This document shows positions 1 through 5,255 of a DNA stretch of 6,465 nucleotides, piece by piece. Source of the DNA: SVEL01 sp964573715 (lineage in GTDB: Bacteria > Bacillota > Clostridia > Lachnospirales > Lachnospiraceae); NCBI GenBank assembly GCA_964573715.1, contig CAZNKR010000071.1:1-6465 (forward strand). The letters run 5' to 3'. The translations under genes and the position numbers were made by a program. Position 1 is the first letter of the stretch. Every line of letters starts with the position of its first letter. Below the pieces are notes generated by a model, which was not told the origin of the DNA, ran no database searches, and saw only the letters and a list, made by a program, of their open reading frames with translations.

Positions 1-219
1 TATGCTGGTAGAAAAGAAAGAAAGAGACAGTTCAGACAGTTATGGATCGCAAGAATCAATGCTGCAGCAAGAATGAACGGTTTATCATACAGCAAGTTTA
101 TGTATGGTTTAAAGTTAGCCAATGTAGAAATGAACAGAAAAATGTTATCTGACATGGCTGTTAATGATGCAGAAGGTTTTGCAAAGCTTGCAGAACTTGC
201 TAAATCTAAGTTAGCATAA
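1..219 (+). CDS. rplT: 50S ribosomal protein L20, C-terminal part (5' end outside window)
   Basis: Frame 1 is open from the first base and encodes the last 72 residues of ribosomal protein L20, ending in TAA at 217-219. The segment starts YAGRKERKRQFRQLWIARIN and continues through an NGLSYSKFMYGL stretch and the alanine-rich tail ELAKSKLA, all typical of bacterial L20. The full protein is normally about 117-119 residues, so roughly 45 N-terminal residues lie before the window. L20 binds 23S rRNA early in assembly of the large subunit. In many bacteria it also represses its own operon, usually infC-rpmI-rplT, but that leader is not visible here. The gene is followed at once by a terminator, so it is the last gene of its operon. 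Identification is near certain. Confidence 0.97.
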   Translation, partial: YAGRKERKRQFRQLWIARINAAARMNGLSYSKFMYGLKLANVEMNRKMLSDMAVNDAEGFAKLAELAKSKLA

Positions 220-243
220 TAACATAAAGCTTAATTGCATATT

Positions 244-275
244 ACGAGTAGGAGATATCCTACTCGTTTTTGTTT
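244..275 (+). terminator. Rho-independent terminator of rplT operon
   Basis: A perfect 10-bp stem (244-253 with 258-267) closes a GATA loop and is followed by a T-rich run (267-275, broken by one G). It lies 24 bases after the rplT stop, where the end of the ribosomal protein operon is expected. Confidence 0.9.
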
Positions 276-299
276 ATAATTTTTCCTTATAATGATAAT
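270..299 (+). promoter_or_regulatory. Possible weak promoter for the small orphan gene
   Basis: TTGTTT (270-275) and GATAAT (294-299) are 18 bases apart and would start transcription near 306, just before the GGAGG at 323. A TATAAT at 288-293 is a better -10 hexamer but lacks a good -35 at the right distance. The region is AT-rich, so chance matches are common. The call rests mainly on the need for a start site after the rplT terminator. Confidence 0.3.
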
Positions 300-333
300 A
301 TAAAGACAATATATTCGTGAATGGAGGCATGTT

Positions 334-663
334 ATGAGTGCTTGCAGTATAAAAGATAAAATTGAATGGGACAAACCTATTGTGGTTGCAAAATCTATTG
401 ATAAATATTATCGTAAAATCTTTGATAAAAGAATTTATGATTGTGCAAATGTTATCCTAATGGAAGAAGATAAGCAGTATGTTTTAATTAAAAACATTTG
501 GAAATATGGAAATAATTATAGGAAATGCAAAAACTTATTAGGGGAAGAATTTGATATAGAGGATATAAAATTCATGAGGATTAGACCTGGTGATTATAGA
601 AACGTGGTTAATATAAAAGATGAATTACCTAAAAATATAATTATAAAATGTATCACAATTTAA
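334..663 (+). CDS. Small protein of unknown function (109 aa)
   Basis: I do not recognise this protein. It begins at ATG 334 with a good ribosome binding site, GGAGG at 323-327, six bases upstream, which supports real translation. The 109-residue product is soluble in appearance: no signal peptide, no membrane segment, many Lys, Ile, Asp and Tyr, and four scattered cysteines without a clear metal-binding spacing. The middle part (about residues 36-60) alternates hydrophobic and charged residues as in beta strands, and an acidic stretch EEFDIEDIKF follows near residues 71-80. It stands alone between the rplT terminator and a tRNA-Leu on the other strand, and its TAA at 661-663 is only three bases from the tRNA 3' end. 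No terminator of its own is visible, so its transcript could run antisense through the tRNA. It may be a lineage-restricted gene. Confidence 0.7.
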   Translation: MSACSIKDKIEWDKPIVVAKSIDKYYRKIFDKRIYDCANVILMEEDKQYVLIKNIWKYGNNYRKCKNLLGEEFDIEDIKFMRIRPGDYRNVVNIKDELPKNIIIKCITI

Positions 664-666
664 TAA

Positions 667-748
667 TGCAGTAGATGGGACTCGAACCCACACGGATTGC
701 TCCACATGTACCTGAAACATGCGCGTATACCAATTGCGCCACTACTGC
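667..748 (-). tRNA. tRNA-Leu (anticodon CAG)
   Basis: Read on the minus strand, a complete type II tRNA folds. The acceptor stem GCAGTAG/CTACTGC is perfect, and the short D stem GCG/CGC has AATTGG in its loop. The anticodon stem CATGT/ACATG holds loop TTCAGGT, giving anticodon CAG, which reads leucine codon CUG. A long variable arm with GGA/TCC stem is followed by T arm GTGGG-TTCGAGT-CCCAT. The discriminator is A73 (complement of T667), as leucyl-tRNA synthetase requires. CCA is not encoded and must be added enzymatically. Confidence 0.96.
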
Positions 749-758
749 AAACAAAGAT

Positions 759-787
759 ATTATATTTTGTTTAATGTACTAAGTCAA
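759..787 (-). promoter_or_regulatory. Sigma-A promoter of tRNA-Leu(CAG)
   Basis: On the minus strand TTGACT (787-782) and a perfect TATAAT (764-759) are separated by exactly 17 bases. Transcription would start near 752, a few bases before the mature tRNA 5' end at 748. This is a near-consensus promoter, as expected for a stable RNA gene. Confidence 0.88.
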
Positions 788-829
788 GGAAAATAGGGAA
801 AATAATTTTCACAAATGTTCAAAAAAATG

Positions 830-858
830 TTGACAATTTAACCATACTTTGTTATTAT
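830..858 (+). promoter_or_regulatory. Sigma-A promoter of tRNA-Leu(AAG)
   Basis: A perfect TTGACA (830-835) and TATTAT (853-858) are separated by 17 bases, with A/T-rich sequence upstream. The predicted start near 865 leaves about 25 bases of 5' leader to be removed by RNase P before the tRNA at 891. The promoter points away from the tRNA-Leu(CAG) promoter; the two -35 boxes are 42 bases apart. Confidence 0.88.
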
Positions 859-890
859 ATCGAGGTCGGTTACGAAGTAGCTGATGGAAT

Positions 891-973
891 GCGGGAATGC
901 TGGAATTGGCAGACAGGCATGACTAAGGATCATGTTTCCGTAGGAAGTGAGGGTTCAAGTCCCTTTTCCCGCA
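891..973 (+). tRNA. tRNA-Leu (anticodon AAG, A at wobble position 34)
   Basis: A complete type II tRNA. The acceptor GCGGGAA/TTCCCGC is perfect, and D stem CTG/CAG has AATTGGC in the loop. Anticodon stem CATGA/TCATG encloses loop CTAAGGA, giving anticodon AAG. The variable arm TTCC-GTA-GGAA is followed by T arm GAGGG-TTCAAGT-CCCTT and discriminator A73; CCA is not encoded. The long variable arm and A73 fit leucine identity and exclude the common short-arm tRNAs. An adenosine at position 34 reads CUU directly. If deaminated to inosine by a TadA-type enzyme it would read CUU, CUC and CUA. Most bacteria use GAG and UAG leucine tRNAs for these codons, so AAG is a notable choice. Confidence 0.95.
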
Positions 974-981
974 TTTAACTT

Positions 982-1012
982 ATCCAGTAGAGTATTCTAC
1001 TGGATTTTTTTT
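982..1012 (+). terminator. Rho-independent terminator of tRNA-Leu(AAG)
   Basis: A perfect 10-bp stem (982-991 with 996-1005) with loop GTAT is followed by eight T residues (1005-1012). It starts nine bases after the tRNA end and separates the tRNA unit from the operon downstream. Confidence 0.93.
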
Positions 1013-1034
1013 GCTAATATTATACATATAAATA

Positions 1035-1067
1035 TTGGTTGATTATCTTAGTGATTTATACTAAAAT
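1035..1067 (+). promoter_or_regulatory. Probable promoter of the glycosidase/membrane protein/HAD operon
   Basis: Two overlapping sigma-A arrangements fit: TTGGTT (1035-1040), 16 bases, TATACT (1057-1062); or TTGATT (1039-1044), 17 bases, TAAAAT (1062-1067). Either would start transcription at about 1068-1075, leaving a leader of 40-48 bases. The strong terminator just upstream means the operon needs its own promoter here. The exact hexamers are uncertain. Confidence 0.55.
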
Positions 1068-1101
1068 GTACTTAATTTGTTCATAGAACATATTATCAAT
1101 G

Positions 1102-1107
1102 AAAGGA
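1102..1107 (+). promoter_or_regulatory. Ribosome binding site that sets the glycosidase start at 1116
   Basis: AAAGGA lies eight bases before ATG 1116. The in-frame TTG at 1077 has no purine-rich site upstream and would lie almost at the predicted transcription start. It would also add 13 residues ahead of the natural Lys-rich signal-anchor N-terminus. ATG 1116 is therefore preferred. Confidence 0.8.
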
Positions 1108-1115
1108 AAGAAATA

Positions 1116-2147
1116 ATGAAAAATAATAAGTTGAGGATGATTCTTTCGGGTGTTGGAAAGTTTTTTGCTGTATTTTTGTCAACATTGTGTATGATATTGG
1201 TTTTTTTATTAGGAATCTGTTTTATTTTGGTTCATGGACCTTCACCAGCAGCTAAAAATCAGTTTGTATGCGCATTGCAGGAAACTAGTGCTATGGGTTG
1301 GGTTGCAAATATTTATCTATCAGAAGAGGAGATAAAAGATATTGTAAGCAAAAATCTTATGGCAGAAGTAGCAGACGGAACAGTGTCAAATACAGATTTA
1401 GTTATTATTGAAGAAGATGATGAAGAAGATGATACACCTGACGTAGAAGTTATTGATATAAAGGGAGATACTTATCAAGGAAAAATGCTTATTGTTAAGG
1501 ATCCTTCAAGAGTTTTTGTTGGAACAGTTCCAGAGTTTTATGAAGGTACTGGACAGGTTGTAAAGGATATGTGTGATCGTTATGATGCTCTTGCAGGAAT
1601 TAATGGTGGCGAGTTTGTAGATATGGGAAGCTACTCATATTCGGCTATGCCTGTTGGTGCAGTTATTTCTCAAGGAAAGTTTCTTATGGGAGATCTTAAC
1701 ACTACATATAATATTACTGGTTTTACTCAAGATAATAAATTAGTAGTTGGAAAGATGACAGCTCAAGAAGCTATAGATATGAATATTAGAGATTGCGTTC
1801 ATACAGAACACACAACAGGACCATTTCTTATTATTGATGGAGAGCCCCTTACTGTTCCAGATACAACAGTATATGGAGGGGGAAAGAACCCAAGAACAGC
1901 AATTGGTCAAAGAGCAGATGGAGCAGTTATCTTATTAGTTGTTGATGGTAGACAAGCTGATAGTATTGGTGCAACCTTTAAGGATATGACTTATCTTATG
2001 GTTCAGTATGGTTGTGTAAATGCTTCATGTATGGATGGAGGAACATCAACTCAAATGGTTTATGAAAATGAGGTTATCAATAATCCTTATTCACCAACAG
2101 GACCAAGAAGATGCCCTACAGCCTTTTTAGTAAGCAGGGAGGACTAA
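1116..2147 (+). CDS. Membrane-anchored phosphodiester glycosidase family protein (NAGPA/DUF2233 domain)
   Basis: A 343-residue protein with a short positive N-terminus, one hydrophobic segment at about residues 16-39 (signal anchor or uncleaved signal peptide), then an extracytoplasmic region. A very acidic run (EEDDEEDD, about 99-106) looks like a linker before the catalytic domain at roughly 120-340. That domain has the conserved blocks of the family named after human N-acetylglucosamine-1-phosphodiester alpha-N-acetylglucosaminidase: GINGGEF (161-167), NPRTAIGQ (258-265), VVDGRQ (275-280) and MDGGTSTQM (306-314). The C-terminus FLVSRED closes the domain normally, so the gene looks intact. 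Family members hydrolyse sugar-phosphodiester bonds or are annotated as exopolysaccharide biosynthesis proteins. The substrate here cannot be deduced; a cell-wall or capsule glycan is an inference. It is the first gene of a tight operon: its 3' end contains the ribosome binding site of the next gene, with only three bases between stop and start. Confidence 0.9.
   Translation: MKNNKLRMILSGVGKFFAVFLSTLCMILVFLLGICFILVHGPSPAAKNQFVCALQETSAMGWVANIYLSEEEIKDIVSKNLMAEVADGTVSNTDLVIIEEDDEEDDTPDVEVIDIKGDTYQGKMLIVKDPSRVFVGTVPEFYEGTGQVVKDMCDRYDALAGINGGEFVDMGSYSYSAMPVGAVISQGKFLMGDLNTTYNITGFTQDNKLVVGKMTAQEAIDMNIRDCVHTEHTTGPFLIIDGEPLTVPDTTVYGGGKNPRTAIGQRADGAVILLVVDGRQADSIGATFKDMTYLMVQYGCVNASCMDGGTSTQMVYENEVINNPYSPTGPRRCPTAFLVSRED
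2137..2143 (+). promoter_or_regulatory. Ribosome binding site inside the glycosidase 3' end (translational coupling)
   Basis: GGGAGGA at 2137-2143 lies within the last codons of the glycosidase gene, seven bases before ATG 2151. Ribosomes finishing the first gene release almost on top of it, so the two proteins are probably made in linked amounts. Confidence 0.85.
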
Positions 2148-2150
2148 CAG

Positions 2151-3491
2151 ATGGAAAACAATAAAATAAATGGAAAAGATCCATTTCCTGAAATAGAATT
2201 TTTAGATGAAATAGAATTTGAGACTGATATACAAGAACTTGAAGAACAAAAACATGGAGAAAATACCAAATCTTCAAAGAAATCAGCAAAAAACAAAGAT
2301 TTATCAAGTACAAAAAAATCATCAGCTAGTAAAGCTGCATCAAGTTCCAAAAAATCAACACCAGGTAAAAAAAACAATTCTCAAAATGATGGTGGAGATG
2401 ACACAAAAAAAGCAAAGAAAAAAGTTAAGAAAAGCAGAAAATTCAAAAGAGGATTACTAATTTATGTGGCTGCATTGGCTGTATTGATTATTGGAGTGTG
2501 GATTTTCTTTTATAGCTTTATTGATGGTTATGAAAAAGGTATGGCATATAATAAAATTGCTCAGATTGCCGCCCAAGCTAATGAAAAAGGTATTGAAACA
2601 ATTCTAGAGGATGTAGAGGCTTCAAATGATTTTGAAGATAAAGCTTCAATAATAGAATATGTTAAAAAACTTGTTTTGGATAAAGATATTACCTATAAAG
2701 AATCAAAAGAAACAACGCCAAACGAACCAGTATATGAATTGTGTGTAGATAAAAAAGCATTTGCAAAGGTTTATTTAAAACAGGATGGATATATAAAACA
2801 TCATTTTAAAAATTGGGTTATTCAAACAGTGGATGTAGCTGACTATTTACCAGAAGGTTCTGATATTACTGTTTTAGTTACTAATGATTCCACTCTATAC
2901 ATTAATGACAAGGCAGTAGATGACACATATATTACTATGGAAGAAGCTACAGTAGATGCTCTTGTTAATGTAGAACAATATTTATCATCAGTTCCAAAAG
3001 TAAAAAAATATGAGGTTAAAGGCTTTATAGAAACACCTGTTGTAAAAGTTGTTGATGCCGATGGAAATTCTCTTCCTGTATCACAAAATGAAAAGGTATA
3101 TGAAGTTGGTTATTCTAACGATAGTGCAACTGAGTCAGAGTTTGCAACATATGTTGGAGATGTTTCTTATGCTTATGCGAGAAACTTTGCAAATCTAGGC
3201 AAAAATATATTTAACTATATAATGCCTAATTCAGATTTGTATGCCAATATAGAATCAGCTACAACATATTTTTATCCTGATAGCAAGATTTCAAATACTG
3301 AATTTACTAGTCGTGAAATTACTGATTTTATTAGATATTCAGAAGATTGTTTCACATGTCATGTAAAATATGAATACACCATATATTTTACTGGATATAG
3401 TATAGACAAGGATGTTTCATCCGTTGATATGATTTGGACTTTTGTTAATTATAATGGATTATGGTATTTAACAAATACAAAGTATTATTAA
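2151..3491 (+). CDS. Single-pass membrane protein of unknown function with charged cytoplasmic tail
   Basis: This 446-residue protein has three visible parts. Residues 1-36 are acidic (FLDEIEFETDIQELEE). Residues 37-100 are a low-complexity Lys/Ser/Ala tract ending in a strongly basic cluster (KKAKKKVKKSRKFKR). Residues 101-123 form one clear transmembrane helix. The positive side precedes the helix, so the tail should be cytoplasmic and residues 124-446 outside. The outer part begins with a helical stretch (about 127-175), then a beta-rich region. One motif there (SDITVLVTNDSTLYINDKAV, 237-256) recalls small beta-domains with a bound-ligand or structural role. The C-terminus (about 335-446) ends in MIWTFVNYNGLWYLTNTKYY, a pattern like the last strands of NTF2-like domains seen in TcaA-type envelope proteins. 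These resemblances are inference only. The strong RBS and coupling to the glycosidase suggest joint work at the cell envelope. Confidence 0.85.
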   Translation: MENNKINGKDPFPEIEFLDEIEFETDIQELEEQKHGENTKSSKKSAKNKDLSSTKKSSASKAASSSKKSTPGKKNNSQNDGGDDTKKAKKKVKKSRKFKRGLLIYVAALAVLIIGVWIFFYSFIDGYEKGMAYNKIAQIAAQANEKGIETILEDVEASNDFEDKASIIEYVKKLVLDKDITYKESKETTPNEPVYELCVDKKAFAKVYLKQDGYIKHHFKNWVIQTVDVADYLPEGSDITVLVTNDSTLYINDKAVDDTYITMEEATVDALVNVEQYLSSVPKVKKYEVKGFIETPVVKVVDADGNSLPVSQNEKVYEVGYSNDSATESEFATYVGDVSYAYARNFANLGKNIFNYIMPNSDLYANIESATTYFYPDSKISNTEFTSREITDFIRYSEDCFTCHVKYEYTIYFTGYSIDKDVSSVDMIWTFVNYNGLWYLTNTKYY

Positions 3492-3509
3492 ATAGCAAAG
3501 AATAATATA

Positions 3510-4220
3510 ATGGATAAAATGAGGAATAATTTAAATATCAATATTAATACAAATCAAAATGCCATCATAAAAGAAAATATTAAAGCCGTGATTTTTGATA
3601 TGGATGGCGTATTAATAGATACGGAAAAATATTTAACAAAATTTTGGTGCCAAGCTGCTAATGAGGCAGGTTACCCCATGAAAATAGAGCAGGCATATGA
3701 AATACGTAGCTTAGCTGGAAGGTTTGGAGAGCAAAAACTTAAAAAGCTTTTTGGCGATGATATTGATTATGAAGCAATTCGTAATCGACGTAAGGAAATA
3801 ATGAATGAACATCTGTTAAAACACGGAATTGAGAAGAAACCATATTTAGAGGAATCACTAATCTTGCTTAAAGAGGCTGGATATAAATTGGCAGTTGCCA
3901 CCTCTACAGATACAAAACGTACAGAGGAATATCTGTCCAATATTGGAGTATATGATTTGTTTGATGATATTATTTGTACTAATATGGTTACTAACGGCAA
4001 ACCTGAACCAGATATATATTTATATGCATGTGACAAGCTTGGGTTGGCTACAGATGAATGTCTGGCTGTAGAGGATTCTCCTAATGGTGTAATATCTGCA
4101 TATAAAGCAGGTATGAAGGTTATTATGATTCCTGATTTAACAAAGGCAACAAAGGAAGATGAGAGAAGAGTTATAAAGGTTGTTAATGATTTAAAACAAC
4201 TAGCAATGATATTGTGTTAA
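3510..4220 (+). CDS. HAD-superfamily hydrolase, subfamily IA (beta-phosphoglucomutase-like phosphatase)
   Basis: A 236-residue protein with all four HAD motifs. Motif I is DMDGV with nucleophile D30 and acid/base D32. Motif II is T131/S132 in AVATSTD, motif III is K164 in NGKPEPD, and motif IV is E188-D189 in AVEDSPNG. A helical cap lies between about residues 38 and 105. It should be a cytosolic Mg2+-dependent phosphatase on a small phosphorylated metabolite. The histidine that beta-phosphoglucomutase uses in the DGVxxDTxExxH segment is replaced by Leu (L42), so mutase activity looks unlikely. The start is uncertain: ATG 3510 has only a weak purine stretch upstream. The first 20 or so residues (NNLNININTNQN) are an Asn-rich extension that the family usually lacks, and no ATG lies closer to the HAD core than M4. 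It is the last gene of the operon, 18 bases after the membrane protein; its link to the envelope genes is unclear. Confidence 0.9.
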   Translation: MDKMRNNLNININTNQNAIIKENIKAVIFDMDGVLIDTEKYLTKFWCQAANEAGYPMKIEQAYEIRSLAGRFGEQKLKKLFGDDIDYEAIRNRRKEIMNEHLLKHGIEKKPYLEESLILLKEAGYKLAVATSTDTKRTEEYLSNIGVYDLFDDIICTNMVTNGKPEPDIYLYACDKLGLATDECLAVEDSPNGVISAYKAGMKVIMIPDLTKATKEDERRVIKVVNDLKQLAMILC

Positions 4221-4264
4221 AAAAACTGACAGCTTATGATTTATCATAGGCTGTCAGTTTTTTG
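4219..4264. terminator. Bidirectional Rho-independent terminator between HAD gene and aroE
   Basis: A long hairpin pairs 4221-4240 with 4243-4262 (one G-U pair, tiny loop). It has a run of A on the left (4219-4225) and a run of T on the right (4258-4263). It can therefore stop the plus-strand operon and also the minus-strand dehydrogenase gene, whose stop codon is at 4282. Placement between convergent genes supports use in both directions. Confidence 0.92.
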
Positions 4265-4281
4265 TTATAAGAAATGTTTTA

Positions 4282-5145
4282 TTATGAAAAATATTTAGCT
4301 TTAATTTCTTGTACTGGCATTTCTTTTCCAGTCCATATTTTAAAGGATTCAGCTCCTTGATAGAGAAGCATATACAAACCGTTAAATGTTGGAGCACCAA
4401 TTTCTTTTGCTTTTGAGATAAGAAGAGTTTGCTTTGGATTATAAATGATATCCGAAACAATAAGTTCAGGTCTAAGAATAGAGAAATCTTTAATAATACA
4501 ATTGTCAGTATTTGGAGCCATACCAACCGATGTTGCATTTGTTAGAATATCGCTATTTTTAATAGAGTTATTTAACATGGTTGTGTCTTCTAAATCGTAA
4601 AGAGAGGCCTTACATGAGGTTGTAGAATTAATATTATCTACTAGATTTTGTGCTCTATCAAAAAACTTATCTTTAATACTAAATACATTTATTTTTTTAA
4701 CTCCATCCAACGCAGCCTGGGCACAAATTGCAGTCGCAGCACCACCAGCTCCTAGAAGAGTCATATTTTTACCGATAATATTAAATCCAGCATCGAATGC
4801 TGCTCTCATATAACCAATTCCATCAGTCATGTGACCAATTAGCTTACCATTTACGTTAGCTACAGTGTTGACTGCACCAACAAGTTTAGCAGCAGGAGAT
4901 AATTCGTCTGCAAGCTCACACATTAGATTCTTGTTTGGCATTGTACAGTTAAAGCCTTTAATTCCGGAAAGCTTTAATCCATTTACGCAAGCTGAAAGAT
5001 TTGTAGTATCTACATCAAAACACAGGTAAACGCTGTCCATATTTAATATTTTAAAGGATTCATTGTGCATCATAGGAGAAATGCTATGTGCAACGGGACT
5101 TCCAAGTAGTCCGTATAGTTGTGTATGACCAGTAATCTCTATCAT
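4282..5145 (-). CDS. aroE: Shikimate dehydrogenase, YdiB-like (shikimate/quinate dehydrogenase)
   Basis: A 287-residue cytosolic enzyme that reduces 3-dehydroshikimate to shikimate in the route to aromatic amino acids. Substrate-domain motifs visible are GSPVAHSISP (15-24), TMPNK with catalytic K72, GAVNT (90-94) and GHMTDG with catalytic D108. The nucleotide-binding Rossmann loop is GAGGAA (132-137), and the C-terminal part has NATSVGM (203-209) and YQGAESF (262-268). Overall wording (DELSPAAKLVGAVNT, FFDRAQ, LWTGK-like FKIWTGKEMP) is closer to E. coli YdiB than to E. coli AroE, so quinate and NAD use are possible. The usual Asn before the catalytic Thr-Asp is Met (GHMTDG). The loop after the second Rossmann strand reads FSIKD rather than the Arg-containing NADP-binding form, and D159 could hold the ribose of NAD. 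ATG 5145 is chosen over TTG 5148 because AAGGA is six bases upstream of it. It is transcribed alone. Confidence 0.93.
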   Translation of the reverse strand: MIEITGHTQLYGLLGSPVAHSISPMMHNESFKILNMDSVYLCFDVDTTNLSACVNGLKLSGIKGFNCTMPNKNLMCELADELSPAAKLVGAVNTVANVNGKLIGHMTDGIGYMRAAFDAGFNIIGKNMTLLGAGGAATAICAQAALDGVKKINVFSIKDKFFDRAQNLVDNINSTTSCKASLYDLEDTTMLNNSIKNSDILTNATSVGMAPNTDNCIIKDFSILRPELIVSDIIYNPKQTLLISKAKEIGAPTFNGLYMLLYQGAESFKIWTGKEMPVQEIKAKYFS

Positions 5146-5151
5146 CAAAAT

Positions 5152-5156
5152 TCCTT
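5152..5156 (-). promoter_or_regulatory. Ribosome binding site that sets the dehydrogenase start at 5145
   Basis: On the minus strand AAGGA (5156-5152) sits six bases before ATG 5145 but only three before the in-frame TTG at 5148. Spacing and codon both favour the ATG. Confidence 0.8.
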
Positions 5157-5179
5157 CTTTCTTTTATGTAATCTTAATT

Positions 5180-5208
5180 ATAATAAGTTAATGTGGTAAA
5201 AGTGTCAA
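5180..5208 (-). promoter_or_regulatory. Sigma-A promoter of the dehydrogenase gene
   Basis: On the minus strand a perfect TTGACA (5208-5203) is followed after 17 bases by TATTAT (5185-5180). Transcription would start near 5173, giving a leader of about 28 bases. An overlapping TATAAT at 5182-5177 is 20 bases from the -35 and less likely. No operator-like repeat is seen in it. Confidence 0.85.
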
Positions 5209-5226
5209 TGGAATAAAAAATATTTC

Positions 5227-5255
5227 TTTACAACGAACAAATGTTCTGGTATAAT
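5227..5255 (+). promoter_or_regulatory. Sigma-A promoter of dinB with extended -10
   Basis: TTTACA (5227-5232), 17 bases, then a perfect TATAAT (5250-5255) preceded by TG one base upstream (TGGTATAAT), an extended -10. Transcription should start near 5262. The -35 is one mismatch from consensus, so the promoter should be strong when not repressed. Confidence 0.9.
5234..5247. promoter_or_regulatory. LexA (DinR) operator / SOS box
   Basis: CGAACAAATGTTCT matches the Gram-positive LexA consensus CGAACRNRYGTTYC in the two GAAC/GTTC half-sites and the central bases. It lies wholly between the -35 and -10 of the dinB promoter, where a bound LexA dimer would block RNA polymerase. Cleavage of LexA after DNA damage would release the promoter. 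Confidence 0.88.

Noticed and set aside
810..820. CACAAATGTTC between the two tRNA promoters resembles a LexA box
   Set aside because: Only the GTTC half-site is present; the left half is TCAC or CACA rather than GAAC, so it does not meet the Gram-positive SOS consensus.
667..973. tRNA genes as integration sites of a mobile element
   Set aside because: No second copy of either tRNA 3' end is visible in the window and no integrase or phage-like gene is nearby.
244..1012. Similar stems in the two terminators (GAGTAGGA and CAGTAGA) taken as a repeat family
   Set aside because: The similarity is short and imperfect and the loops and flanks differ; chance similarity of terminators is enough.
1077..1115. 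Upstream TTG start adding 13 residues to the glycosidase
   Set aside because: No ribosome binding site precedes it and it lies almost at the predicted transcription start; ATG 1116 has AAAGGA at good spacing and gives a normal signal-anchor N-terminus.
2116..2460. Overlapping frames on both strands in the Lys/Ser-rich part of the membrane protein gene
   Set aside because: They are by-products of the repetitive A-rich codons there, have no ribosome binding sites and give low-complexity products.
3767..4036. Minus-strand open frame inside the HAD gene
   Set aside because: It lies fully within a gene with intact HAD motifs, has no recognisable domain and no ribosome binding site.
4254..4538. 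Second minus-strand frame overlapping the end of aroE
   Set aside because: It is a shifted reading of the dehydrogenase gene and also crosses the terminator hairpin.
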